NCBI GenBank assembly: GCA_016125255.1
Contig: WGMD01000015.1
Coordinates: forward strand, 1-64,000
Length of the DNA: 64,000 nucleotides
Origin: Planctomycetota bacterium
Lineage (GTDB): Bacteria > Planctomycetota > Phycisphaerae > Phycisphaerales > Zrk34
Direction of reading: 5' to 3'
In this document: in pieces, positions 34,544-43,158 of the stretch
Numbering within the stretch: the stretch's first letter is position 1
How the letters are laid out: every line of letters begins with the position of its first letter
Made by a program: the position numbers and the translations under genes
The notes under the pieces: model-generated
Told to the model about the DNA's origin: nothing
The model's input: only the letters and a program-made list of their open reading frames with translations
The model's database searches: none

Positions 34544-35470
34544 TCAGTGAGAGATGGGCACGTAATGCTGCGACGGATGCGAGCCGTTCGTGCCGGGATG
34601 GTACCACTCGGTTTCCTGGGCGTTGTATTTTTCGACGTGACCGTCAAGATATCCGCCGCTGAGCAGAAGTTCGCGCGGGCGTGTGGCGGTCGGGTCGGTC
34701 GATTGCCAGTACGAATGCGATGAACTGGCGGGATTGTTGGCGCGGACGGGGCCCGCGTCGGCGAAGGGATGCGAACTGGTCCAGTACGAGGTGCCGCCCG
34801 GCTCGTTCCACGCCAGTTGATCGCAGGTGAGCAGTTGCCCGGGTCGCCCTTCGCCCATGCGGTCCGGCCCCTCAAAATAATTGGGCACCTGCGTCTTGTA
34901 CCCTTTGAAGCCCCAGAACAGGAAATACGATCCGTTAAGAATGGCGGAATTGCCCGTCTCGTATTCCTTCTGCGCGTTGTCCGGCCTCTGCGGCGCGAGC
35001 GGGCAGTAGAACGTGTCGACCTTCGGAATGTATTTGAGCAGGCGCTTGCCCATCCACCCGCCGTCAAACCCATTGGGCGCTCCGCCGTACACGTCCGGGT
35101 GATAATTGATGCGATTGGGCAGCGTCCACCACTGACTCGTCGCCGACACCTGATAACCCTGAATCGACGTCGGGTAGTAATCGCGATTGGCCGAGGCGTA
35201 GACGGTCACGGTGGCGATGATCTGTTTCTGATTCGTGCCGCAGACGACGAACTTCGCCGCCGCCCGCGCCTGCGCCAGCGACGGCAGCAGAATCGCGATG
35301 AGCAGCGCGATGATCGCGACAACGACGAGCAGTTCGATGAGCGTGAAACCTTGTCGGCATCGAGCGCGCCGTTTAGCGGCGGGGCTCGCCCCGCGCTGCT
35401 CGATGCACGCGCCCTGCGGGGCAAGCCCCGCCGCTAAATGCGCACTGCGATTTGCATGCTCGTGTCTCAT
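34544..35470 (-). CDS. Prepilin-like protein with type II pseudopilin N terminus
   Basis: A 308-residue secreted or surface protein. [25 protein letters not shown] (about 41-65) is a class III prepilin signal with cleavage after Gly41, and the rest is a globular domain that ends in a [11 protein letters not shown] motif, as in the large DUF1559/H-X9-DG-like prepilin families of planctomycetes. The start ATG at 35468-35470 overlaps the LamG gene stop (ATGA). The 40-residue leader is unusually long because a full copy of the GTTTAGCGG repeat (35371-35439) encodes most of it. The protein may form a pilus-like or secretion-related surface structure. Confidence 0.8.
   Translation of the reverse strand: MRHEHANRSAHLAAGLAPQGACIEQRGASPAAKRRARCRQGFTLIELLVVVAIIALLIAILLPSLAQARAAAKFVVCGTNQKQIIATVTVYASANRDYYPTSIQGYQVSATSQWWTLPNRINYHPDVYGGAPNGFDGGWMGKRLLKYIPKVDTFYCPLAPQRPDNAQKEYETGNSAILNGSYFLFWGFKGYKTQVPNYFEGPDRMGEGRPGQLLTCDQLAWNEPGGTSYWTSSHPFADAGPVRANNPASSSHSYWQSTDPTATRPRELLLSGGYLDGHVEKYNAQETEWYHPGTNGSHPSQHYVPISH
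35371..35439. repeat. Full-length cloverleaf-like palindromic element, inside a gene
   Basis: The arms GTTTAGCGG (35371-35379) and CCGCTAAAT (35431-35439) match the element at 2264-2330 except for one base. Inside are the hairpins GCGGGGC-TC-GCCCCGC (35379-35394) and GCGGGGC-AA-GCCCCGC (35416-35431) with a 21-base linker. It is in the leader-coding part of the prepilin-like gene. Confidence 0.85.
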
Positions 35471-37203
35471 TTGCGTCGCATCCACACCAGCGTCAGCACC
35501 ATCAATCCCGCCGGCAGCGCGCCCGGCGCCGGCACCACGAACGACTGATTCATCAGACCCAGGTTGTACAGGTTCGCCACTTCCTGCTCGCTCAGCACGC
35601 GGTTCCAGATCGAAAAGTCATCGATGAGCCCGTTGAACTCGGCATTCAGATCACTCGCCCGCGCGCCCAGCATGATGCCCAGCGCATTGGAGAAGTCCCG
35701 GCCGGGGGTGAACACGTTCGTGTCCCCGCCGCTGCCGCCGATGGCCCAACCGTTCTGCGTCCCGTCGCCCGCCGCCAGGCCGTCGTAGTACGCGTTGAAC
35801 ACACCGTTGGCGTTGTCGATGACGAGCACGAGGTTGTGCCATGCGTTCATGTCCGCCGCGGTGAAGGCGTGATTGAGGCCGAGGTTGTCGGTGGCGTTGT
35901 TGGCGCCGGTGTAGTTGGCGCGGACCTGGATGCGGCCGGCGCCCGTGGGCTGCAGCCAGATCGACCAGCCGTTGTCAACCGAAGCGGAGTTGCCCTTGGA
36001 GGCGATGAACGCCGTCGTGTCCGCCTCGCGGGCGTTGAACCAGAGCGAAATCGTCTGGCTGTCTGAGGCGGTGATGTCGTAGTTGTCGCCATAGTTGACG
36101 CGTGAGTTGCCGTCGCCCGCCACGCCGTCGAGTCCGTCCGTCAGATCAATCGCCTGGCCGATGCGGCCGGGGGCGGAGGAAGTCACGGCGCTGTTGGTGG
36201 TCGCTGCGGAGGCGGTGCCGTTATGCGCCGGGTCGACCTGGTTTTGAATGGTGAAGCTGCCGCCGTTGGTGCTCAATGCGGGCGGGGGCATGGTGACGCC
36301 GCGGTTGACGTGACCGTCATCCATCGACGAATAGAGCAGCAGCCCGTTGTTGAGCGCGGCCGTATCGACAAAATCGTACTTGGCGTTGAGATAGCCCTGC
36401 ACGAGCGCCTGCTGATTGGCGCTGAGCGTCGTGTTGTAGACGAGCACTTCGGAGATGTCGCCGTTGAAGAATTGGTTGACGGCACTGGTGTTGGCGCCGA
36501 CGCGCGTGAACTGGTGTCCGGCCGGCGAGGCGGTGGCGCCGGTGGCGCTGGCGGCGGCGACGCCGTTGAGCGATTCGGTGACGGTGTCGTCCGAGGCCCA
36601 CTTGGCGGTGATGATCGTCGGCTGTGTCGAAGCGGTGGCGTTCGACCCGGCGAATGTCCCGCTGCTGGCGCGGGCATGCGAAATGTAGTCGCCGGATTGG
36701 GTGAACGTGCCCCACAGCCCCGACGAACCGGCGCCGGCTCCCGAGCTGTACGACGAGCGGAAAAGTATCTGCGTCGACGCCGGCGCGTTGGACTGCGCCA
36801 CGATGAACCACGTGAACTGATCGCTGTTAAAGGCGCTGTTGGCGGCGATCTGAAGGTATTCGCTCGTGCCGTTGAAACGCACGGTGGGCAGGCCGTTGAT
36901 GCCGTTGGCGATGTAGGTCGGCCCGTCGATCGCGCCGCTGTTGTCGGTCGCGTCATTGGACCCGCCGACGCTCGTCGCCTGATCCGCCCACGACGAAATC
37001 GCATCGGTCCCGTCCTTGGTCACGCCCGCTCCCGCATCCAGATGCAGCAGCAGATTGTTCGTCACGGTCAGCGTCGCCGCCTCGCTCGCGCACGGCACGG
37101 CCATGCAGCCCGCCGCCATCGCCGCCGCGATCAGCCGTCGCTTGTTCGTCCATTGCTTGTTTTGCCCTGCGGTCAGCGTCGATGTGCGTGTGCGGTGCCT
37201 CAT
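35467..37203 (-). CDS. Secreted LamG/concanavalin-type protein with PEP-CTERM sorting tail
   Basis: A 578-residue protein. A signal peptide (about 20-43, ending in SEAA) precedes two LamG-like lectin folds. The first is at about 55-270, with [10 protein letters not shown] and [32 protein letters not shown]. The second is at about 290-545, with [22 protein letters not shown] and [25 protein letters not shown]. The C terminus [22 protein letters not shown] is a PEP-CTERM-like signal (VPAP, hydrophobic helix, basic end) for exosortase processing. The family binds glycans or adheres to surfaces; the ligand is unknown. Its start overlaps the regulator stop and its stop overlaps the prepilin start (ATGA at both joints). 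Confidence 0.85.
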   Translation of the reverse strand: MRHRTRTSTLTAGQNKQWTNKRRLIAAAMAAGCMAVPCASEAATLTVTNNLLLHLDAGAGVTKDGTDAISSWADQATSVGGSNDATDNSGAIDGPTYIANGINGLPTVRFNGTSEYLQIAANSAFNSDQFTWFIVAQSNAPASTQILFRSSYSSGAGAGSSGLWGTFTQSGDYISHARASSGTFAGSNATASTQPTIITAKWASDDTVTESLNGVAAASATGATASPAGHQFTRVGANTSAVNQFFNGDISEVLVYNTTLSANQQALVQGYLNAKYDFVDTAALNNGLLLYSSMDDGHVNRGVTMPPPALSTNGGSFTIQNQVDPAHNGTASAATTNSAVTSSAPGRIGQAIDLTDGLDGVAGDGNSRVNYGDNYDITASDSQTISLWFNAREADTTAFIASKGNSASVDNGWSIWLQPTGAGRIQVRANYTGANNATDNLGLNHAFTAADMNAWHNLVLVIDNANGVFNAYYDGLAAGDGTQNGWAIGGSGGDTNVFTPGRDFSNALGIMLGARASDLNAEFNGLIDDFSIWNRVLSEQEVANLYNLGLMNQSFVVPAPGALPAGLMVLTLVWMRRK

Positions 37204-38330
37204 GGTTCCGTTCTCCTGTGGGGGTGCGATCGTTGCGGGGTCATCTCATTCGAGCCGTTCGGAAACTTCAGCTTCACATCAATGATCTCGTGCGGCGGAT
37301 CAACCGCTTCCTCCGCCGCCTGCTGTGCGAACATGCGCCCGATATGCCGCCCGATGCTCTCGGGGTCGAGCGCCTGCTGCGCAAACGGATAGGGCGGCGC
37401 TGCGTCATGCGGGCGCAGATAAATATCCGACGCCGCGATGGCGATGTTTTTGCCGGGTTTGAGCTTCAAGGTCATCGCCGCCGCCAGCGCGCCGTCGGCC
37501 AGCGGGCGGCTCCGGGCGATGATGCCGAACGGCTTGCCGCAGCGCTTCAGCAGATGCGCCACCTCCGCCGTGATCGCCGCCGGGTCCGCCGGCAGATTGC
37601 GGACGATCAGCGCCCCCGCCGGCAAACCCGCCTGTGCCATCGCCGCCGCCACGCCGTCGTACAACTCGAAATCGCCCGCCAGCACGTTGTCGCGCTGAAG
37701 CAGGAGCAGCCGCTCATGACCATGCGACAGCGCATACTCGACCAGCAGCCGCCCGATCTTGCGATGATCACGGTCGATCCACGGCAGCGTTGAAACCGAC
37801 GGTTGAAGCGACCCGAGCACCACCGTCGGCAAACCCGACGCCGCCAGCGCCCGCTGCGTCGAAACGCTCGATCGCACCAGTAAAAAACCCTCGCGCACCG
37901 AGCTGGCCAGCGCCTCGGACACGAGCGCCTGAACCTGCTCCACGCCGTCATTGGCGCGCAGGAAATTGAACTGCACATCCGCGCCGGGAAGCTGATGCTG
38001 CATGCCGATGACGACGCCGTCGCTGAGCAGGCCTTCCTTGCGCAGATGATCCTCGCGCACGAGCAGATGGATGCGCTGCAGCGTGTGCTCGTGATGATTC
38101 TCGCCGGGGTCGGTGATGAACGTGCCGCGGCGTTGCTTGCGTTCGATGACGCGCCGCTTGGCCAGGAGCTGAAGCGCGCGATTCGCCGCCGTGGTGGACA
38201 CGCTGAGCATCCGGGCCGTCTCGGCGGTGCCGATGTACGGATCGCCGGGCTTGAGCCGCCGCTTGCGGATATCGACCTCGATCCGCTGGGCCAATTCGGT
38301 AATCGTCGGGCTGCGCCCTGACTGGAGCAT
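37200..38330 (-). CDS. GntR/LacI hybrid transcriptional regulator
   Basis: A 376-residue regulator. The N-terminal GntR winged helix (about 8-75) has IEVDIRKRRLKPGDPYIGTAETARMLSVSTTAANRALQLLAKRRVIERKQRRGTFI, and the rest is a periplasmic-binding-protein-like LacI sensor domain (about 90-350) with GLPTVVLGS and GRLLVEYALSHGHERLLLL. This fusion resembles AraR-type sugar regulators. The ATG at 38328-38330 is chosen because a minus-strand promoter (38366-38394) overlaps the longer reading frame. It heads the operon with the LamG and prepilin genes and is divergent from the sialidase operon, so it probably senses a sugar linked to sialic acid. Confidence 0.85.
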   Translation of the reverse strand: MLQSGRSPTITELAQRIEVDIRKRRLKPGDPYIGTAETARMLSVSTTAANRALQLLAKRRVIERKQRRGTFITDPGENHHEHTLQRIHLLVREDHLRKEGLLSDGVVIGMQHQLPGADVQFNFLRANDGVEQVQALVSEALASSVREGFLLVRSSVSTQRALAASGLPTVVLGSLQPSVSTLPWIDRDHRKIGRLLVEYALSHGHERLLLLQRDNVLAGDFELYDGVAAAMAQAGLPAGALIVRNLPADPAAITAEVAHLLKRCGKPFGIIARSRPLADGALAAAMTLKLKPGKNIAIAASDIYLRPHDAAPPYPFAQQALDPESIGRHIGRMFAQQAAEEAVDPPHEIIDVKLKFPNGSNEMTPQRSHPHRRTEP

Positions 38331-38365
38331 GAAGTGATCTCGGTTCCGTGCCTCTGACGCTGAGG

Positions 38366-38394
38366 AGGGTATCAAAAACATTTTTATTCGTCAA
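38366..38394 (-). promoter_or_regulatory. Promoter of the regulator-LamG-prepilin operon
   Basis: On the minus strand TTGACG (38389-38394) and TACCCT (38366-38371) are separated by 17 bases. The region is distinctly AT-rich. Transcription would begin about 20 bases before the regulator ATG. Confidence 0.6.
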
Positions 38395-38410
38395 GCAATT
38401 TTTTTGCTCT

Positions 38411-38439
38411 TTGTAGAATTTAATTGCCCGCGATATGAT
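38411..38439 (+). promoter_or_regulatory. Divergent promoter of the sialic-acid operon
   Basis: TTGTAG (38411-38416) and TATGAT (38434-38439) are 17 bases apart. The two divergent -35 elements are only 16 bases apart, so one regulator bound between them could control both operons. Confidence 0.55.
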
Positions 38440-38500
38440 GGTCCCGACATCGACACAAGCGGCGCATCGCTCCCCGTCGCGCTCAAATGAGGCCAAGTCA

Positions 38501-40771
38501 TTGTCAAACCAACGCTTGCAATTCATCATCGGATTGGTCGCCGCCGCCTTGCTCGCCCCCGGCTGCGCCGCTTCGGACGTGAAGCCCGTCGCGCAGACAC
38601 CCCCGGCCGAACCGGCGATTTACGATCTGGGCGACCCCGCGTCCAAACAGATCACGATCCCCTCCATCGACATTTCCGATCAGACCCAGCGCCATGTCGT
38701 CATCGCCGCCGGCACCCCGACCGTCTATCAGGGCCACGCCACCACGCTCCTCATGCCCGATGGCAAAACCATCTTCTGCACATGGACCCTCAACCACGGC
38801 GGCGCCTGCGGCCCGCTCAAGCGCTCCGACGACGGCGGCAAAACATGGAGCGACCTCATCCCCACCCCCGACAACTGGCGCACGATCCGCAACTGCCCCT
38901 CGATCCACCGCCTCGTCGACCCCGCCGGCAAAGAACGACTCATCGTCTTCGCCGGCAACGGCCCGATGTACCAGTCCGTCAGCGACGACGCCGGCAAGAC
39001 CTGGTCATCAATGACGCCCAATGGTCTGCACTGCATTGTCGCGCCGACAAGCGTATTGAACGTCGACAACGAAAAAGGTCACTACATGATGTGGGTCCAT
39101 CGCGGGCCCAGCGATCGTGACCACTCCCCGCTCAAGCTCTATCAATCCGAAACATTCGACGGCGGGCTGACATGGGTCAACGAGCGCATGATCCTCGCCG
39201 TCAAGGACGCCAATCCGTGCGAGCCGGCCGTGATCCGCTCGCCCGACGGCAAACAGCTTCTGCTCATCGCGCGCGAAAACGCCCGCCGCTACAGTTCGCT
39301 GATCATGACCAGCGAGGATGAAGGCAAGACCTGGTCCGCGCCGCGCGAAGCGCCGCCGGGGCTCATGGGCGATCGCCACCGCCCGCAGTATCTGCCGGAC
39401 GGACGGCTGATGATGGTCTTCCGCGACGTCAATCCCAAAAGTCCGACGTTCAGGCATTTCGTCGGCTGGGTCGGCGCCTATGACGACATTCTCACGGGAA
39501 AACAAGGCGAATATCGCGTCAAACTGCTGCATTCCAACAAGTCGATGGACTGCGGGTACGGCTGCCTGGAGCGGCTGCCGGACGGGACGATGGTGGCGAC
39601 GACGTATGTGAAGTATCAGCCGGGCGAGAATCTCAATTCGGTGGTATCGGTGCGATTCACCGCGGCCCAGCTCGATCAGCTTGTCGATGCATCGCGCGTC
39701 CAGCGCAGCGATGTCTTCGTGTCGGGCGAAGGCGGGTATCACACGTTCCGCATTCCCTCGATCATCGCCGCGCCCAATGGCGATCTGCTCGCGTTCTGCG
39801 AAGGCCGCCGCAATGCCTCCGCCGACTCGGGGGATATCGACTTGCTGCTCCGCCGCTCGACCGACGGCGGCAAGACCTGGGGCGATGTGCGGACACTCTG
39901 GGACGACGGACCCAACACCTGCGGCAATCCCTGCCCGGTGATCGATCGCGACACAGGCGTGATTCATCTGCTCGTGAACTGGAACCGCGGCGACGATGTC
40001 GAAAGCAAGATCAAAAGCAAGACGTCAAAGGACGGCCGGCATATTTATGTGATGACCTCCGGCGACAGCGGCGCGACATGGTCCAAGCCGCGCGAGATCA
40101 CCGACAGCGTCAAGCCCGACGACTGGGCGTGGTACGCAACCGGCCCCGGCGCGGGCATTCAGATCGAGCGCGGCGAACATCGCGGGCGCCTCGTCATTCC
40201 CTGCGACCACAGCGCCTTTCCCTGGCAGGGCACCGATTCCTATCGCGCGCACGCCATCTACAGCGACGATCACGGCAAAGCATGGCGCACAAGCGGGATC
40301 ATCGCGCCCGGCGTCAACGAGTGCGAAGTCGTCGAGCTGACCGACGGACGGCTGATGATGAACATGCGAAATTACCGGCGTTCCGAGGACAAAACGCGCG
40401 CGATCGCCTACAGCAGCGACGGCGGCGAAACATGGTCCAAGGTCACGCACGACGAAGCGCTCATCGAGCCGATCTGTCAGGGGTCGATCCGCCGCATGAC
40501 CTGGCCGCATGATGGCAAAGCGGGCGTGATTCTGTTTTCCAATCCCGCGAGCCGGGACAAGCGCGTCGATCTGACGATCCGCGCGAGTTTCGACGATGGC
40601 GGGACGTGGCCGGTGTCGAAGCTGATTCAACCGGGGCCGGCGGCTTATTCGTGTCTGGTCGCGCTGCCGGGCGGGCGCGTGGGGTGTCTTTACGAAGCGG
40701 GGGGCTACAAGCGAATCGTTTTCGCGTCGTTCGATCTGGACTGGCTGACCGGGCCGGCGAAGGCGGAGTGA
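38501..40771 (+). CDS. Exo-sialidase lipoprotein with two tandem sialidase-fold domains
   Basis: A 756-residue lipoprotein with a lipobox-type end LLAPGC. Two six-bladed sialidase-like domains lie in tandem. The N-terminal one (about 50-395) has Asp boxes SDDGGKTWSDL, SDDAGKTWSSM and SEDEGKTWSAP but no RIP motif. The C-terminal one (about 400-755) has the GH33 FRIP motif (416-419), Asp boxes STDGGKTWGDV, SGDSGATWSKP, SDDHGKAWRTS and SSDGGETWSKV, and an Arg-bearing MNMRNYR strand. GH33 enzymes release terminal sialic acids from glycans; only the second domain looks catalytically equipped. The TTG at 38501 is the likely start, eight bases after GAGG; the ATG codons at 38435/38438 lie in the promoter -10. 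Confidence 0.85.
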   Translation: MSNQRLQFIIGLVAAALLAPGCAASDVKPVAQTPPAEPAIYDLGDPASKQITIPSIDISDQTQRHVVIAAGTPTVYQGHATTLLMPDGKTIFCTWTLNHGGACGPLKRSDDGGKTWSDLIPTPDNWRTIRNCPSIHRLVDPAGKERLIVFAGNGPMYQSVSDDAGKTWSSMTPNGLHCIVAPTSVLNVDNEKGHYMMWVHRGPSDRDHSPLKLYQSETFDGGLTWVNERMILAVKDANPCEPAVIRSPDGKQLLLIARENARRYSSLIMTSEDEGKTWSAPREAPPGLMGDRHRPQYLPDGRLMMVFRDVNPKSPTFRHFVGWVGAYDDILTGKQGEYRVKLLHSNKSMDCGYGCLERLPDGTMVATTYVKYQPGENLNSVVSVRFTAAQLDQLVDASRVQRSDVFVSGEGGYHTFRIPSIIAAPNGDLLAFCEGRRNASADSGDIDLLLRRSTDGGKTWGDVRTLWDDGPNTCGNPCPVIDRDTGVIHLLVNWNRGDDVESKIKSKTSKDGRHIYVMTSGDSGATWSKPREITDSVKPDDWAWYATGPGAGIQIERGEHRGRLVIPCDHSAFPWQGTDSYRAHAIYSDDHGKAWRTSGIIAPGVNECEVVELTDGRLMMNMRNYRRSEDKTRAIAYSSDGGETWSKVTHDEALIEPICQGSIRRMTWPHDGKAGVILFSNPASRDKRVDLTIRASFDDGGTWPVSKLIQPGPAAYSCLVALPGGRVGCLYEAGGYKRIVFASFDLDWLTGPAKAE

Positions 40772-40806
40772 ATCCGCAACGCCCATTTCACACGGAGCGC
40801 ATCAAC

Positions 40807-41730
40807 ATGGACCGCAAGACACACGGACTGATCGCCGCGACGTTCACGCCGATGAATTCGGACGGATCGCTGAACCTTTCGATGGTGCCGCGGATCGTCG
40901 AGCATCTGATCGACACGGGCATCATCGGCATGTACATCGCCGGGAGCACGGGCGAGGGCGTGTCGCTGACGAGCGCCGAGCGCGAGCAAGTCGCCGAGGC
41001 GTACGTCAAGGCGGCGGCGGGGCGGATGCTGACCTTCGTGCAGGTCGGGCAGGACTCCGTCGAGCAGGCGCGTCAGCTTGCGGCGCATGCGGCGAAGATC
41101 GGCGCGACCGCCGTCTCGGCCGTGACCCCGACGTACTTCAAACCCACCAGCGTCACGGCGCTCGTCGAGGCCATGGCGCACATCGCCGCCGGCGCGCCCG
41201 ATCTGCCGTTCTACCACTATCACATTCCGACGGTGACCGGCGTGAACCTGGACATGGTCGAGTTCCTCAAGCTCGGCGGAAAACGCATCGCGAACCTCGC
41301 CGGCCTCAAGTACACCGCGTCGATGCTCCACGAATATCAGGCCTGCCTCGAACTCGACGGCGGGCGGTTCGATGTGCTCTTCGGCTTCGATGAAATGATG
41401 CTCGGCGCCATGGCCGTCGGATCGACCGCCTCCGTCGGCAGCACGTTCAACTTCTGCGGCCCGGTGTATCAGAACATCATCCGCGCCTTCAACGACGGCG
41501 ACCTCGAAACCGCGCGTCGCTGGCAGAGCCGCTCCGTCCAGATCGTCCGCACGTTCGTCCCCTACGGCGGGCGCGAAGCGCAGAAGGCCATGATGAAAAT
41601 GATCGGCCTGGACTGCGGCCCGACGCGCACGCCGCTGACCACGCTCGCCAGCGAACGCTACGACAAACTGCGGAGCGAACTGGAGGCCATCGGCTTCTTC
41701 GACCTCCAGCACGCCGCCGCATCACACTGA
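40807..41730 (+). CDS. nanA: N-acetylneuraminate lyase (NanA) or close DHDPS-family aldolase
   Basis: A 307-residue class I aldolase. Key features are the GSTGE motif (46-50), YHYHIP containing the catalytic-type Tyr (136-141), the Schiff-base Lys168 in GLKYTA, and FGFDEMM. NanA cleaves N-acetylneuraminate to N-acetylmannosamine and pyruvate. Context strongly favours that role: sialidase genes on both sides and a NanM-symporter downstream. Another DHDPS-family specificity is possible on sequence alone. GGAG precedes the ATG. nanE and nanK, the next steps, are not in this window. Confidence 0.88.
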   Translation: MDRKTHGLIAATFTPMNSDGSLNLSMVPRIVEHLIDTGIIGMYIAGSTGEGVSLTSAEREQVAEAYVKAAAGRMLTFVQVGQDSVEQARQLAAHAAKIGATAVSAVTPTYFKPTSVTALVEAMAHIAAGAPDLPFYHYHIPTVTGVNLDMVEFLKLGGKRIANLAGLKYTASMLHEYQACLELDGGRFDVLFGFDEMMLGAMAVGSTASVGSTFNFCGPVYQNIIRAFNDGDLETARRWQSRSVQIVRTFVPYGGREAQKAMMKMIGLDCGPTRTPLTTLASERYDKLRSELEAIGFFDLQHAAASH

Positions 41731-41741
41731 TCGCGCTCGAC

Positions 41742-41869
41742 TCACCCCTCCCTTGAAGGGAGGGGCCGGGGGAGGGATTGCGATCGTCGGTGCGCTTGCA
41801 AGTTACGAACGCGGCATCGACGTTTGGAATCCCCCCCTCCCAACCTCCTCCTTCGAGGGGGAGGGGTGA
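41742..41869. repeat. CCCTCCC/GGGAGGG palindromic element, left member of an inverted pair
   Basis: A 128-base element with 11-bp perfect outer arms (41742-41752 and 41859-41869, TCACCCCTCCC), each forming its own hairpin, and a non-palindromic centre. A 19-base block at 41758-41776 recurs as its exact reverse complement at 45895-45913. It occupies most of the gap between nanA and the next gene. Elements of this 'ccctccctt...gggagggg' type are common in environmental bacteria (recalled, not searched). Confidence 0.7.
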
Positions 41870-41904
41870 ATGGCAACGGAACCTCATCTCTTGGAGGCGA
41901 CAAC

Positions 41905-43158
41905 ATGACGAACGCACGTCGAGCCGCGCTCGCGCTATGGGTCATGCTCACCATGATCGGCCCCGCCCGCGCGGACAAGCCGATGCTCGAGACGATGGAC
42001 CTCTTTGAGAGCGGACAGCTCGGCTACAAGCTCTATCACATCCCCGGCCTCGTCACGACGGCAAAGGGCACCGTCTTGGCGTGGTGCGAAGCCCGCAGGA
42101 AGGGCAGCGACTGGGACGCGATCGACATCCTCCTTCGCCGCTCCACCGACGGCGGCAAGACATGGAGCGAGCCGCAGAAAGCAGCGGATGTGCCGGGAAA
42201 AAAGGACAAAAACCCCTTCGCCCTGCGGCTCAAGTTCGTGGACCCCAATGATGTGACCTACAACAACCCCGTCTTCATCGCCGACCGCGACGGCACGGTG
42301 CATTTTATTTTCTGTCTCGAATACATGCGGTGCTTTTACAGCCGCAGCACCGATGACGGACTCACATGGTCGACGCCCGTCGAGATCACCGATACGTTCG
42401 AGAAGTTCCGCGCGGATTATGACTGGAAAGTGCTGGCGACGGGACCGGATCACGGCATCCAACTCAAGAATGGTCGGCTGATCGTGCCGGTCTGGATCTC
42501 GACGGCGACGGGCGGCAACGCGCATCGGCCGTCCGTGACGGGGACGATTTACAGCGATGATCACGGCAAGACATGGCAGGCCGGCGACATTGCCGTGCCG
42601 TGCACGGACGCATGGATCAATCCCAATGAGACGACGACGGTCGAGCTTGCCGACGGGCGCGTCATGCTCAATGTCCGCAACGAATCGAAGGACAATCGGC
42701 GCCTCGTCGTGACGAGTCCCGACGGCGCGACGCACTGGTCGGAGCCGAAGTTCGATGAACATCTGGTCGAGCCGATCTGCATGGCGAGTCTGATGCGCCT
42801 GTCGCTGGCGCACGACGGTCATGGGAAAAACCGGCTGCTTTTCGCCCATCCGGACAATCTGCTCGTCGGCGACAAGGAGGGGCAGCCCGGGCGCAATCGC
42901 GATCGGAAAAACCTTTCGATCAAGCTCAGCTATGACGAAGGCCGGACTTGGGCAGTGAACAAGGTGCTCGACTCGGGCGGCAGCGGGTACAGCGATCTGA
43001 CCGTCACGCACGACGGGACGATTCTCTGTTTCTACGGCCGGGGCGACCGCAAGGACTACGGCGGGTTCGCGTTCAAACATCTGACGCTGGCGCGATTCAA
43101 CCTCGAGTGGCTCACCGACGGCGCGGATCAACTTGAACCGGACTGGAGCGCGCGATGA
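41905..43158 (+). CDS. Secreted sialidase-family protein with altered RIP motif
   Basis: A 417-residue protein with a signal peptide (MTNARRAALALWVMLTMIGPARA) and one sialidase propeller (about 30-415). Asp boxes are STDGGKTWSEP, STDDGLTWSTP, SDDHGKTWQAG, SPDGATHWSEP and YDEGRTWAV. Later blades match GH33, for example IDILLRRSTDGG and GRVMLNVRNES. The usual Arg of the (F/Y)RIP motif is His here (YHIPGL), which would remove one of the three arginines that hold the sialic-acid carboxylate. It may have a different substrate, or be a binding protein. GGAGG precedes the ATG. It overlaps the next gene by four bases (ATGA). Confidence 0.78.
   Translation: MTNARRAALALWVMLTMIGPARADKPMLETMDLFESGQLGYKLYHIPGLVTTAKGTVLAWCEARRKGSDWDAIDILLRRSTDGGKTWSEPQKAADVPGKKDKNPFALRLKFVDPNDVTYNNPVFIADRDGTVHFIFCLEYMRCFYSRSTDDGLTWSTPVEITDTFEKFRADYDWKVLATGPDHGIQLKNGRLIVPVWISTATGGNAHRPSVTGTIYSDDHGKTWQAGDIAVPCTDAWINPNETTTVELADGRVMLNVRNESKDNRRLVVTSPDGATHWSEPKFDEHLVEPICMASLMRLSLAHDGHGKNRLLFAHPDNLLVGDKEGQPGRNRDRKNLSIKLSYDEGRTWAVNKVLDSGGSGYSDLTVTHDGTILCFYGRGDRKDYGGFAFKHLTLARFNLEWLTDGADQLEPDWSAR

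Noticed and set aside
38435-38500. ATG start of the tandem sialidase at 38435
   Set aside because: It overlaps the -10 hexamer; TTG at 38501 has a proper ribosome-binding site and gives a correct lipoprotein signal.
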